A stretch of 64,000 nucleotides of DNA from Salipiger pallidus (GCF_014643635.1 NZ_BMJV01000005.1:186274-250273); one strand, 5' to 3'. Counted from the stretch's first letter, positions 9,162-17,488 are shown. The notes: generated by a model from the sequence alone, not told the origin. Program-made: numbers and translations.

Positions 9162-9171
9162 TAATATATCT
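9162..9171 (-). promoter_or_regulatory. Candidate GntR operator, left operon (weak copy)
   Basis: TAATATATCT, 8 of 10 matches to the palindrome TGATATATCA seen at four other promoters in this block. It lies 64 bp upstream of the cupin start in the divergent region shared with the GntR gene. Confidence 0.5.
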
Positions 9172-9295
9172 GAGAAATCTTACAGGAATTGTCCAGTACA
9201 ACCGGCCCCGAATTGCTCTTTGCTGGCGTGAGATGCCCGAAAAGAATGCACCCGGGCGCGTCGCTGACAAAAGGGCGGAAGAGAGCGCAATGCAA

Positions 9296-9324
9296 TTGAA
9301 CCAGAAAGAACTTTTGATATATCA
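9296..9324 (+). promoter_or_regulatory. Promoter of the GntR gene with overlapping TGATATATCA operator
   Basis: TTGAAC (9296-9301), 16 bp, then TATATC (9318-9323) is a plausible sigma70 promoter. A perfect TGATATATCA palindrome (9315-9324) covers the -10 element, the layout expected for autorepression by the regulator encoded just downstream. Confidence 0.6.
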
Positions 9325-9363
9325 GGGAAAACATCTTTTTCGACACAACCGGAGATACTGCCC

Positions 9364-10113
9364 GTGAGCCAACTTGCCGAGACGTCTCCGAAGAGCGCCA
9401 CCAAGCCCGCGGCCAAAGCCAAGGCTGGGGCCGTCAAGAAGACCACGAAGCGCCAGTCGCTGACGGAACAGGTCTATGCCCAGTTGCGCCGCGAGATCCT
9501 CAGCTGCACGCTTAAACCGGGCACGGACCTGTCGGAGGCCGAGCTGGCGGAGCGCTTTGACGTCTCCAAAACCCCGGTGCGCGAGGCCCTCGCGGCGCTG
9601 CGCCTCGACGGGCTGATCCGCACCTTCCCGCGCCGTGGCTACCAGGTGGCACCGATCACCTTTGGCGACATGAACGAGCTTTTCGACGTGCGCACGATCC
9701 TCGAATCGGGCGCCGCCGAGATGGCCGCCAGCCGTGTGACCGACGAAGAGCTTGATCGCCTCACCCAACTGGCGGTTGCCTCCTACGATGTGAGCGCCCA
9801 GACCACGCTTGCGGAGTTCATCACGAAGAACCGCGACTTCCACCTTGCGATCGCCCGTGCGTCGCGGAACGAACGGCTCTACCAGATGCTGGAGCGGCAG
9901 ATCGACGAGCTTGAGCGGTTCTTTTACCTCGGCGCGACCTTGCGCGACGTGAACACCGAAACCAACGAGGAACACAAGGAAATCGTCGAGGTTCTTGCCC
10001 GGCGCGACCCCGAAGCCGCGCGCCAGATTCTGGTTCACCACAACGATGTTACCCGCAAGGGCCTGATCACCACGCTGGCCAGCAGTCCCAGCTTCGGAAC
10101 GGTCTCTCTTTAA
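9364..10113 (+). CDS. GntR-family transcriptional regulator, FCD (FadR-like) subfamily
   Basis: A 249-aa regulator starting with GTG. A basic, Lys/Ala-rich leader of about 30 residues precedes the winged-helix domain (residues ~32-95: LTEQVYAQLRREIL, AELAERFDVSKTPVREALAAL, GLIRTFPRRGYQV), followed by an all-helical FCD ligand-binding domain (~105-230, with FHLAIARASRNERLYQML). FCD regulators usually sense small acids or metabolites of the genes they control. Its central, divergent position and the TGATATATCA copies at its own and neighbouring promoters point to a local repressor of the whole block. Confidence 0.9.
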   Translation: MSQLAETSPKSATKPAAKAKAGAVKKTTKRQSLTEQVYAQLRREILSCTLKPGTDLSEAELAERFDVSKTPVREALAALRLDGLIRTFPRRGYQVAPITFGDMNELFDVRTILESGAAEMAASRVTDEELDRLTQLAVASYDVSAQTTLAEFITKNRDFHLAIARASRNERLYQMLERQIDELERFFYLGATLRDVNTETNEEHKEIVEVLARRDPEAARQILVHHNDVTRKGLITTLASSPSFGTVSL

Positions 10114-10164
10114 GCACATTGCCCGGCGCCCGCGGGTTTTGCGGCCCGCGTGTGTCGGAAAGCA

Positions 10165-10192
10165 TTGGCAACATCCGTGATATATCTATAAA
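10165..10192 (+). promoter_or_regulatory. Promoter of the racemase-hydantoinase-SDR operon with GntR operator
   Basis: TTGGCA (10165-10170), 16 bp, TATAAA (10187-10192). TGATATATCT (10178-10187), a 9/10 match to the shared palindrome, fills the spacer and touches the -10 element, so bound regulator should block RNA polymerase. The racemase ATG is 41 bp downstream. Confidence 0.62.
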
Positions 10193-10232
10193 ATACCTAA
10201 ACAAACATAGAAGCCATATCAGAGACCGTCCG

Positions 10233-10898
10233 ATGACCCGCATCTTCATCCTGAACCCCAACAGCAGCGCCAGCGTCACCGACGCCATGGCGCACTCCGT
10301 TGACCTCGTGAAGGACGGGCTCTGGGCCGAGCCAGTCTTCGGCACCCTCGAGGGTGGCCCCGCCGGCATCGAAAGCCAGGCCGACATCGACACGGTTATC
10401 CCGCCCCTGCTGGACCGGATTGCCGCGGAAGAGGCCGACGCCTACGTGATCGGCTGCTTTTCGGATCCCGGCCTTGCGGTGGCCAAGGCGAACTCGGCCG
10501 CGCCCGTGGTCGGCATCGCCGAAGCTGCCTATGGGGAGGCCGTGCAGCTTGGCGTGCCCTTCGGCGTGGTATCCATCGTGCAGGCCTCCATCGGCCGTCA
10601 CGCCAAGGCCATCGATGCGCTTGGCTACACGCCCTTCCTTGCCGGTGACCGGTCGCTCGACATCGGCGTGACGGAAATGGATCAGGCCGACCGCGCGATT
10701 GCCCGCATCACCGAGATCGGGACCGAGCTGCGCGACATCGACGGCGCGCGGTCGCTGATCCTCGGCTGTGCCTCCATGGGCGTTTACCGCGCCGAGATCG
10801 AACGCCGGCTCGGCCTGCCGGTCATCGACCCGGTACAGGCCGGCGCACTCAGGGCGCAGATGCTGCTGACCCTGAACTACCCCAAGACCCCGCACTGA
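10233..10898 (+). CDS. Aspartate/glutamate/hydantoin racemase family protein
   Basis: A 221-aa cofactor-independent racemase-fold protein (HyuE/Asp-Glu racemase superfamily). The two acid-base cysteines are present: Cys75 (VIGCFSDPG) and Cys179 (LILGCASMG), spaced as in hydantoin racemases. The N-terminal FILNPNSSASVTDAM is the family phosphate/carboxylate-binding start. A longer in-frame start exists upstream but would run through the operator, so the ATG at 10233 is preferred. First gene of an operon with the hydantoinase-like and SDR genes. It may racemise a hydantoin or amino acid, or act as a maleate-isomerase-type enzyme. Confidence 0.85.
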   Translation: MTRIFILNPNSSASVTDAMAHSVDLVKDGLWAEPVFGTLEGGPAGIESQADIDTVIPPLLDRIAAEEADAYVIGCFSDPGLAVAKANSAAPVVGIAEAAYGEAVQLGVPFGVVSIVQASIGRHAKAIDALGYTPFLAGDRSLDIGVTEMDQADRAIARITEIGTELRDIDGARSLILGCASMGVYRAEIERRLGLPVIDPVQAGALRAQMLLTLNYPKTPH

Positions 10899-10914
10899 AT
10901 GAAAAGGACCTCCC

Positions 10915-12264
10915 ATGTTTGATCTGCTCCTCAAGGGCTCGGTGGTCCTGCCCGACCGCATCATCGAAGACGGCTGGGTCGCGGTACGCGGCGAGCGCAT
11001 CGGCGCCATCGGCACCGGCGAAGCGCCTCAGGCCACCAAGATGATCGACGCCGGCACCGACTGGATCATCCCCGGTATCGTCGACGGTCAGACCCACGCC
11101 ACCAGCTACAAGGGCCTTCCCGGATTCGAGGCGACGTCGCAATCAGCCTTGGCGGGCGGCATCACCACCATGGTGGACATGCCCTACGACAACCCCGACC
11201 CGCTGAACACTCTCGAGCGGTTCGATGCCAAGGTGCAGGCAGTCCACGATTATTCCCATTGCGACGTGGCGCTTTACGGCACCGTGGCCCCGGGTCAGGG
11301 CACCGATCTCATGCAGCCGCTCGCCGACCGGGGAATCTGCGCCTTCAAGCTGTCGCTGATCGAAAGCCACCCGGTGCGCTTCCCGCGCATCCCGGCGGAC
11401 GAGATCCTCGACATCCTCACCGCCTCGGTGCCCACCGGCCTGCCCGTGGGCCTGCACAACGAAGATCAGGAGATCGTCCGCGCGATGATCGAGCGGCACA
11501 AGGCCCAAGGCCTTACCCGCCCCGAGCACAACGAAACCTCGCGCCCCGAGGTGGCCGAGCTCAGCGCAACCGCGCAGTTCATGGAGTTGGGCGCGGCCAC
11601 CGGCGCGCATGTGCATATCGTGCACCTCTCGTCGCCGCGTGGGCTGCAGATGATCGCCGAGTATGCGGCGCGCGGCGTGCGCGCCACCGGCGAGCTATGC
11701 GTGCACTACCTGCATTTCGACGCCGCCCGTGACATCGAACGGCTTGGCGCGCGCATGAAGGTGTCACCCCCCATCCGTTCGGGCATGATCGAGGACCTGT
11801 GGCAGGCCTGCGAAGACGGCCTTCCCGCCCTCATTTCCTCGGATCATTCGAGCTGGCCCATCGACAACAAGCTGGCGGCTTCCATCTTTGACGCAGGCGC
11901 GGGCATTCCCGGGCTTGAGACGCTGGGGCCGTCTTTTTACACGGACGCCGCCGAACGCTACGGCGAAGAGGGTGCCGTCCGCCGCCTCGTGGACTACATG
12001 TGCCTCAAGCCCGCGGAATTCTTCGGGCTGGCGCCGCGCAAGGGCGCCATTGCCGCCGGGGCAGACGCGGATCTTGTCGTGCTCAAGCGCGGCCCGAAGC
12101 CGTTCGACGCCTCGCAGACCCGTGACGGGCTCAACTGGAGCCCCTATGACGGCGAAACATTCACTGCCTCCGTCGCCACCACCGTGCGGCGCGGGGAAAT
12201 CGCCTGGGATGGCGCGCAGATCCTGTCAACGGCAGGCAGCGGCGCCTTCATCCCGCGCAACTGA
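10915..12264 (+). CDS. Allantoinase/dihydropyrimidinase-like cyclic amidohydrolase, altered metal site
   Basis: A 449-aa protein of the dihydroorotase/allantoinase/hydantoinase superfamily, enzymes that open cyclic amide rings. Lys145 (FKLSL, normally carboxylated), His181 (GLHNEDQ), His237 (HIVHLSS) and Asp310 (LISSDHSSW) are at the right places. The first metal motif, normally Asp-x-His-x-His, reads Asp57-Gly-Gln59-Thr-His61: the first histidine is glutamine. Activity may need one metal only or be changed. It lies between the racemase (16 bp upstream) and the SDR (15 bp downstream), the arrangement of a ring-opening pathway. Confidence 0.85.
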   Translation: MFDLLLKGSVVLPDRIIEDGWVAVRGERIGAIGTGEAPQATKMIDAGTDWIIPGIVDGQTHATSYKGLPGFEATSQSALAGGITTMVDMPYDNPDPLNTLERFDAKVQAVHDYSHCDVALYGTVAPGQGTDLMQPLADRGICAFKLSLIESHPVRFPRIPADEILDILTASVPTGLPVGLHNEDQEIVRAMIERHKAQGLTRPEHNETSRPEVAELSATAQFMELGAATGAHVHIVHLSSPRGLQMIAEYAARGVRATGELCVHYLHFDAARDIERLGARMKVSPPIRSGMIEDLWQACEDGLPALISSDHSSWPIDNKLAASIFDAGAGIPGLETLGPSFYTDAAERYGEEGAVRRLVDYMCLKPAEFFGLAPRKGAIAAGADADLVVLKRGPKPFDASQTRDGLNWSPYDGETFTASVATTVRRGEIAWDGAQILSTAGSGAFIPRN

Positions 12265-12279
12265 TAAAGGAAGTACCCT

Positions 12280-13062
12280 ATGGATCTCGGGATCACCGAC
12301 AAACGCGCCCTCGTGCTGGCCTCCTCCCGGGGCCTTGGCCTCGGCATCGCCGAAGCGCTGGTGGCCGAAGGCGTCCACGTCATGCTGACCGGTCGCAACG
12401 AAGCCGCGCTCAAGGAAGCCTCGGAGCGTCTGACCGCCGCCGGTCCCGGCCGCGCGGTCTTTGCCGTGGTGGATATGAGCGCCCCTGACGCGGCGGACAC
12501 CGTGGTGACGGCGGCCATCGACGCGCTTGGCGGCGTCGACATCCTCGTCAACAACACCGGCGGCCCGAAGCCCGGCCCGATCACCGCATCGACCGGCTGG
12601 ACCGATGCCTTCGACACCATGGTCGAGCGCGTCATCTCCGTGACCAACCTGCTGCTGCCGCACATGCGCGAGCGGGGCTGGGGCCGCATCCTGACGCTGA
12701 CCTCGTCGGGCGTGGAACAGCCGATCCCCAACCTTGGCATGTCCAACACCCTGCGCGCGGCGCTGCTGGGCTGGTCCAAGACGCTGGCCTCGGAAGTGGC
12801 GGGCGACGGCGTGACCTCGAACATCCTGCTGCCGGGCCGCATCCATACCGACCGGGTGGACGAGCTGGACGCCAACGCCGCCAAGCGCCAAGGCAAGACC
12901 CCCGAGGAGGTCGCCACCGCATCGCGCGCCACAATCCCCGCGGGCCGTTACGGCAAGGTTGAGGAATTTGCCGCCGTCGCCGCTTTCCTCGTGAGCGACA
13001 AGGCCTCCTACGTCACCGGCGCCAAGTTCCGCTGCGATGGCGGCATGATCCGGTCCATCTGA
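12280..13062 (+). CDS. Short-chain dehydrogenase/reductase-like protein, divergent active site
   Basis: A 260-aa Rossmann-fold SDR. The nucleotide-binding loop is atypical (LASSRGLGLGIAEAL rather than TGxxxGIG), and NNTGG (about 91-95) and the Ser142/143 region (LTLTSSGVEQ) are present. At the place of the catalytic Tyr-x-x-x-Lys is Ser155-Asn-Thr-Leu-Arg159, so both key residues are replaced. This matches a known SDR subgroup related to beta-ketoacyl-ACP reductase whose tetrad is imperfect. It is the third gene of the racemase operon; a strong terminator follows. Confidence 0.85.
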   Translation: MDLGITDKRALVLASSRGLGLGIAEALVAEGVHVMLTGRNEAALKEASERLTAAGPGRAVFAVVDMSAPDAADTVVTAAIDALGGVDILVNNTGGPKPGPITASTGWTDAFDTMVERVISVTNLLLPHMRERGWGRILTLTSSGVEQPIPNLGMSNTLRAALLGWSKTLASEVAGDGVTSNILLPGRIHTDRVDELDANAAKRQGKTPEEVATASRATIPAGRYGKVEEFAAVAAFLVSDKASYVTGAKFRCDGGMIRSI

Positions 13063-13166
13063 CCGGCTGATCTTCCCGGCGGGCGTATTCTCCCTTTGCG
13101 CCCCCGGTTGCCGCGCCTTTACCCGCGCGGCGATCGAGCGTGGCTCCCTTTCGCTTCGGGTCACTC

Positions 13167-13198
13167 GGGCGGCCCCATGTGCAGGGGCCGCCCTTTTT
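13167..13198 (+). terminator. Rho-independent terminator of the racemase-SDR operon
   Basis: GGGCGGCCCC / GGGGCCGCCC perfect 10-bp stem, 7-nt loop, then TTTTT; about 105 bp after the SDR stop. Confidence 0.9.
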
Positions 13199-13253
13199 CT
13201 TTGCCTATTGGCAGGTTGACCTCATCAGGCAGGGCACAGGATCAGCGCGATGC

Positions 13254-13283
13254 AAAAAAAGGCCGCCGGTAGCCCCGGCGGCC
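13254..13283 (-). terminator. Rho-independent terminator of the DapA-like gene
   Basis: On the minus strand GGCCGCCGG / CCGGCGGCC (9-bp stem, 5-nt loop) is followed by seven Ts; it lies 28 bp past the stop codon of the DapA-like gene. Confidence 0.9.
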
Positions 13284-13311
13284 ATTCAACGTCTCAGTCA
13301 GGCAGGGCGGC

Positions 13312-14235
13312 TCAGGCCAGCTCGGCCAGCCGCTTTTCAAGCCGCGCAAGCGTGCGGTCCAGCTCGGCCATGTCGGCGGCCTCGAGCTTCGGCCCCGGGC
13401 GGCGCACGAAGGGCGACGCGATGGCACCGCGGCGGAACAGCACTTCCTTGCGGAAGGCAAGGCCGAGGCCCGGCTGAGTCTCGAGGCGGATCAGCGGCAG
13501 ATGCGCGTCGAAGATGTCCTCGACCGCGTCACGCTTGCCGATCTTGCAGCCTTCGACCACCTGCGCCAGCATCTCGGGGAAGGCATAGCCGGTCATCGCA
13601 CCGTCGGCACCACGCTCCATCTCCTGCGGCAGGAACAGACCGCCGTTGCCTACAAGGATCGACACCCGGCCAGCGCCTGCCTCTTCGGCCGTGCGCAGCG
13701 CGCCGAGCTTGGCCAGACCCGGCCAGTCCTCGTGTTTCAGCATGACGATCTGCGGGTTCTCCGCAAAGATCTGCAGCAGGCAATCCACCGAGAACTGCAC
13801 ACCAAGCGCCAGCGGGAAATCCTGAAGCACCACCGGAACATCCGGCCCCAGCGCTTCGCAGACCATGCGGTAGTAGCCGGTCAGCTGCGCATCGGTGCGC
13901 AGGTTCGGCGTGGGAGCGACCATGACGCCCGCGGCGCCCCGCTCCATCGCCTGCAGGCTGAGCGAGCGCAGTGCCACGAGGCCCGGCGCAGACACGCCCA
14001 CGACCACCGGAACACGCCCTGCCACGGTGGCCAGCACGGTGTCGAGGAAGCTGAGCGATTCCTCGGGGGTAAGCTTGGCCGCCTCGCCCATCATGCCCAG
14101 CACCGTCAGCCCCGACGCGCCCTTCTCGAGGTAGAACTCGGTGAGGCGCTTCGCGCTTTCGAGGTCCAGCGCGCCGTCCGCCGTGAACGGCGTCGCGGAA
14201 ATGACGAAAACGCCGCTCGTCTGGTTGTCGATCAT
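13312..14235 (-). CDS. Dihydrodipicolinate synthase (DapA)-family aldolase/lyase
   Basis: A 307-aa Schiff-base TIM-barrel aldolase. The family GMMGEAAKLTPEE motif (about 47-59) and the Schiff-base lysine Lys167 (VMLKHED) are present. The usual catalytic tyrosine position (L-Y-N-x-P in DapA) reads L-Gln138-Asp-Phe-Pro, so this is not lysine biosynthetic DapA but a catabolic branch such as the keto-deoxy-sugar, hydroxyproline or related aldolase/dehydratase lines. The start at 14235 has AAGGAG about 7 nt upstream; an upstream in-frame ATG lacks this. It is transcribed away from the flavoprotein gene, with a GntR operator between them. Confidence 0.85.
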   Translation of the reverse strand: MIDNQTSGVFVISATPFTADGALDLESAKRLTEFYLEKGASGLTVLGMMGEAAKLTPEESLSFLDTVLATVAGRVPVVVGVSAPGLVALRSLSLQAMERGAAGVMVAPTPNLRTDAQLTGYYRMVCEALGPDVPVVLQDFPLALGVQFSVDCLLQIFAENPQIVMLKHEDWPGLAKLGALRTAEEAGAGRVSILVGNGGLFLPQEMERGADGAMTGYAFPEMLAQVVEGCKIGKRDAVEDIFDAHLPLIRLETQPGLGLAFRKEVLFRRGAIASPFVRRPGPKLEAADMAELDRTLARLEKRLAELA

Positions 14236-14434
14236 TGGTCTTCTCCTTTGCAGCCCCCCCCGGGGCATTCATCACGTATCCGCGCCGCGGGGCAGCCTCA
14301 ACCTCCCGGCCAATCGGCCACGTAGAAGCGTCGACCGACGCCGACGGAGCACAACTGCCCGTCTTGCAAGCATCTGCCGGGAATCCGGGGTCCGCGTGCC
14401 GTGGCGGATCTGGACATGATCATAAGAATATATT

Positions 14435-14444
14435 TGATATATCA
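14435..14444 (+). promoter_or_regulatory. GntR operator between DapA-like and flavoprotein genes
   Basis: Perfect TGATATATCA palindrome in the 254-bp divergent intergenic region, 46 bp before the flavoprotein ATG. On the minus strand TTGTGA-17 bp-TATGAT overlaps it and could drive the DapA-like gene. Confidence 0.62.
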
Positions 14445-14489
14445 CAAGCAATACCAAACGCGCTTAGCGCGCAATTTCCGGAGCCAGGC

Positions 14490-16442
14490 ATGACCCAGAG
14501 CGACTTTTCGAGGCTGACGCAGCCCATCACCATCGGCGGCTGCGAGATCCGCAACCGCATCGTCATGACCGGCCATGGCACCGGCATGCCGACCGACGGG
14601 ACCCCCAACGACCAAATGGTTGCCTATTATGAGGAACGGGCGAAGGGCGAGGTCGGGCTGATCATGCTCGGCACCCAGCAGGTGCATCCGTCGTCGCCGG
14701 GCATCACCGGCCTTCTCACTTGCTATGACGACCGCATTATTCCCGGCCTGAAGCGCGTGGCCGACGCGGTGCACAAGCACGGCGGGCGCATCTTCGGCTA
14801 CCTCGGACACATGGGCATGGCCTCCTCGGCCCGGCCCGTGGCGCTGTGGTCCGCCTCGGCCACCTACGAGCAGAAGTTCGGCGAGGTCGCGCACGAGATG
14901 ACGCGGGCCGAAATCGCCGAGCTGGTGGCCAGCTTTGCCGCAGCCGCCCGCCGCAACCTCACCGCCGGGATGGACGGGATCGAGGTGCATTGCGGCCATG
15001 GCCTGTTGCTCATGCAGTACCTGTCGCCGCACACCAATTTCCGTACCGACGAATATGGCGGCTCGGTCGAGAACCGCACCCGCTTCCCCCGCGAGGTGCT
15101 GGCCGCCGTCCGCGCCGAGATAGGCCCCGACGTGCCCCTTGGCATCCGGGTGTCCGGCGACGAGCTGGTGCCCGGCGGCCTCACGGTCGAGGACATGGAA
15201 GAGATCTGCACCCTGCTCGTAGAGGCGGGCGATCTTGATTACATCGACGTGAGCGCGGGCACCGATGGCGATCTTGTGTCCAACATGCTGCACGAGCCAC
15301 CAATGGGCCTGCCGCCCGCGCCCTATGCGTCCGTGGCTGGGCGGATCAAGGCCGCCTGCCCCGGCGTCGCAATCCTGCACGCCACCCGCATTCACACCGC
15401 CGCCGAGGCCGAAGCGCTTCTGGCGCGGGGCGATGCGGACATGGCCGGGATGGTGCGACCGCTCATCGCGGACCCGCACCTGCCCGCAAAGGCGCGGCGC
15501 GGCGATGCGGACCGAGTGACCCCTTGCGTAGCCTGCGAACAGGCATGCTTTGGCCGCCTCTACCGGGGCCGCCACATATCCTGCGTGGGCAATCCCACCA
15601 CGGGCCGCGAGCAACGCTGGTACGGTCTGCCGCAGGCCACGCCAAAGCGTGTCACCATCATTGGCGCAGGCCCCTCGGGGATGGAGGCGGCGCGCATTGC
15701 CGCCCTGCGCGGCCACACTGTGACACTGCACGATGAGCACGACGTGCTCGGGGGGCGGATGAACGTCGCCCGCCTGCCCTCGTGGCGGTCGGAATGGGGC
15801 CGCATGGTGGCCCACAAGGCGTCCGAGATCGATAAACTGGGCGTGATGCTGAAGCTGGCCGCCCGCGCCGATCTGGACACCATCCGCGCCGATGCGCCGG
15901 ACGTGGTGCTGCTGGCCTGTGGCTCAAAGCCCAACCCACTCAAGATGCCTGGGATCGAGACCGCGCCGGTGGTCATCGTCGACGACGCGGTGAAGGCCCC
16001 CGAGATCTGCGGCAAGCGTGTGCTGATCATCGACAACATGAACCGCACCCCCGGCACCGCCTGCGCGCTGCATCTTGCCGAACGCGGCCACGAGGTCAGC
16101 ATCGCGACGCAAGGCCTGCATGCCGGCCACCAGCTGGTGATCCAGAACCTGACCCTCTTCCACCGCCGCGCCGCCGAGATGGGCGTCAATTGCCTGACCT
16201 CCGTGCGCCCGGTGCGCTTCGACGGCGGCAGCGTAACGCTTCACAACGTCTTCAGCCGCAAGGATCTGCCGCCCATAGAGGTCGACACCATCGTCGTCGC
16301 CGACCCCGGCCTGCCCCGCAACGAACTGTTCGAACCGCTGGAAACCGCCGGAATCAACGTCCGCGCCATCGGCGATGCTTATGCCCCGCGCGACATCGAG
16401 GCGGCGTTTCTCGACGGTTACGAGGCGGCGATCGCGCTCTGA
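14490..16442 (+). CDS. Fe-S flavoprotein of the old-yellow-enzyme/trimethylamine-dehydrogenase class
   Basis: A 650-aa two-part oxidoreductase. Residues ~1-340 form the FMN TIM barrel (NRIVMTGHGTGM, then the substrate-loop histidine region GIEVHCGHGLLLMQYLSP and NRTRFPREVL). A [4Fe-4S] motif follows with Cys346, Cys349, Cys353 and Cys365. Residues ~390-650 form the nucleotide-binding domain (VTIIGAGPSGMEAARIAALRG). The family includes 2,4-dienoyl-CoA reductase, trimethylamine dehydrogenase and N-methylproline-type demethylases. In this catabolic setting oxidative N-demethylation or C-N cleavage is a reasonable guess. The ATG at 14490 was chosen over a longer frame because the fold begins there and the operator lies just upstream. 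Confidence 0.85.
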   Translation: MTQSDFSRLTQPITIGGCEIRNRIVMTGHGTGMPTDGTPNDQMVAYYEERAKGEVGLIMLGTQQVHPSSPGITGLLTCYDDRIIPGLKRVADAVHKHGGRIFGYLGHMGMASSARPVALWSASATYEQKFGEVAHEMTRAEIAELVASFAAAARRNLTAGMDGIEVHCGHGLLLMQYLSPHTNFRTDEYGGSVENRTRFPREVLAAVRAEIGPDVPLGIRVSGDELVPGGLTVEDMEEICTLLVEAGDLDYIDVSAGTDGDLVSNMLHEPPMGLPPAPYASVAGRIKAACPGVAILHATRIHTAAEAEALLARGDADMAGMVRPLIADPHLPAKARRGDADRVTPCVACEQACFGRLYRGRHISCVGNPTTGREQRWYGLPQATPKRVTIIGAGPSGMEAARIAALRGHTVTLHDEHDVLGGRMNVARLPSWRSEWGRMVAHKASEIDKLGVMLKLAARADLDTIRADAPDVVLLACGSKPNPLKMPGIETAPVVIVDDAVKAPEICGKRVLIIDNMNRTPGTACALHLAERGHEVSIATQGLHAGHQLVIQNLTLFHRRAAEMGVNCLTSVRPVRFDGGSVTLHNVFSRKDLPPIEVDTIVVADPGLPRNELFEPLETAGINVRAIGDAYAPRDIEAAFLDGYEAAIAL

Positions 16443-16505
16443 CAGGGCGCGATGCGCTATGGAATGCCTAAAGATACATCAATGCGAGCCTTTTGATGCG
16501 TCTTC

Positions 16506-16515
16506 TGATATATCA
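16506..16515 (+). promoter_or_regulatory. GntR operator upstream of the amino-acid ABC importer
   Basis: Perfect TGATATATCA palindrome 113 bp before the binding-protein start, in a 185-bp intergenic stretch that is AT-rich compared with its surroundings. A looser copy (AGATACATCA-like) lies about 35 bp upstream. Confidence 0.6.
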
Positions 16516-16627
16516 CATCGAATATTCTATTGCGCGCTGGTTTCGGCTCCGCCTAGCTGAAGTGGTTAGAACCAAGGGTCGCCCCGCAAGGGCGCCCGCC
16601 ATCCCGACAGAGAGCCCGGAGACATCC

Positions 16628-17488
16628 ATGACCCACTTCCGCAAGACCGCGAGCGCCATCGCCATGACCCTCGCGCTGGTCGCGCCTATGGCGCAGGCGC
16701 AGGACTTCTCGACCTCGGACCTCGAGGTGAGCCTCGATTTTCCGCAGCCTTGGCCGCTGGAGAACCTCATCGAGGACGGCAAGCTGATCATCGCCACCAC
16801 CGGCAAGACCGCGGGCGAGACCTTCATCGGCGAGAACGGTGAACTTCAGGGCGCGCGCATCGACCTGTGGACCAAGATGGCCGAGGACCTCGGCCTTGAG
16901 CCGGAATTCGTGCGCGTCGACTGGGCGGGCGTGATGCCGGGCCTTGCGGCCAACCGTTTCGATCTTGGCTGCGAAGGCGCAAGCTGGAACAACGACCGCC
17001 TGACCTCGAACGACTTCTTCCTGACGCGCCCGGTCAAGGTCGCGATCCACGTCGCGGTGGTGAAGAAGGACAGTGACTATGACAGCCTCGACGATCTCGC
17101 GGGCGTCAAGATCGGCGGCGTGAAGGGTGAGATGGAGCTCAAGCACCTTGTGGAGGCCACCGGCCACGCCGAAGAGGACGCGCTTGGCCTGCCCGGCGTG
17201 ACCGAATCCCGCCTCGCGCTGATGAACGGCCAGATCGACGCCTACGGCACCGGCCTGCACGCGGCCACCGCGCTGCTGGAAAGCGAAGGCGGCGACCAGT
17301 TCAAGATCCTCTCCACACCCACCTCGGTCGGTGTCGGCGGTTTCTGCGTCAACGCGCGCGAACCCGACCTGCTCACCGCCGTGAACTTCCTGCTCGCCAA
17401 GTATCGCACCGACGGCACCATCCGCGAGCTGAACGACAAGTGGGGCCTGCCCGACACCTCCGACATGCTGTCGGTCGTCGGCTACTGA
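16628..17488 (+). CDS. Polar amino-acid ABC transporter, periplasmic binding protein (family 3)
   Basis: A 286-aa protein with a clear signal peptide (FRKTASAIAMTLALVAPMAQAQ, cleavage about residue 23). The mature part has the family-3 signature order: GKLIIATTGKTAGETF, the LWTKMAEDLGLEPEFVRVDWAGVMPGL region, RFDLGCEG, and a C-terminal LLAKYRTDGTIRELNDKWG. It captures an amino-acid-like ligand for the two permeases downstream. The ATG at 16628 begins the signal peptide; the longer frame upstream would start inside the promoter region. Confidence 0.9.
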   Translation: MTHFRKTASAIAMTLALVAPMAQAQDFSTSDLEVSLDFPQPWPLENLIEDGKLIIATTGKTAGETFIGENGELQGARIDLWTKMAEDLGLEPEFVRVDWAGVMPGLAANRFDLGCEGASWNNDRLTSNDFFLTRPVKVAIHVAVVKKDSDYDSLDDLAGVKIGGVKGEMELKHLVEATGHAEEDALGLPGVTESRLALMNGQIDAYGTGLHAATALLESEGGDQFKILSTPTSVGVGGFCVNAREPDLLTAVNFLLAKYRTDGTIRELNDKWGLPDTSDMLSVVGY

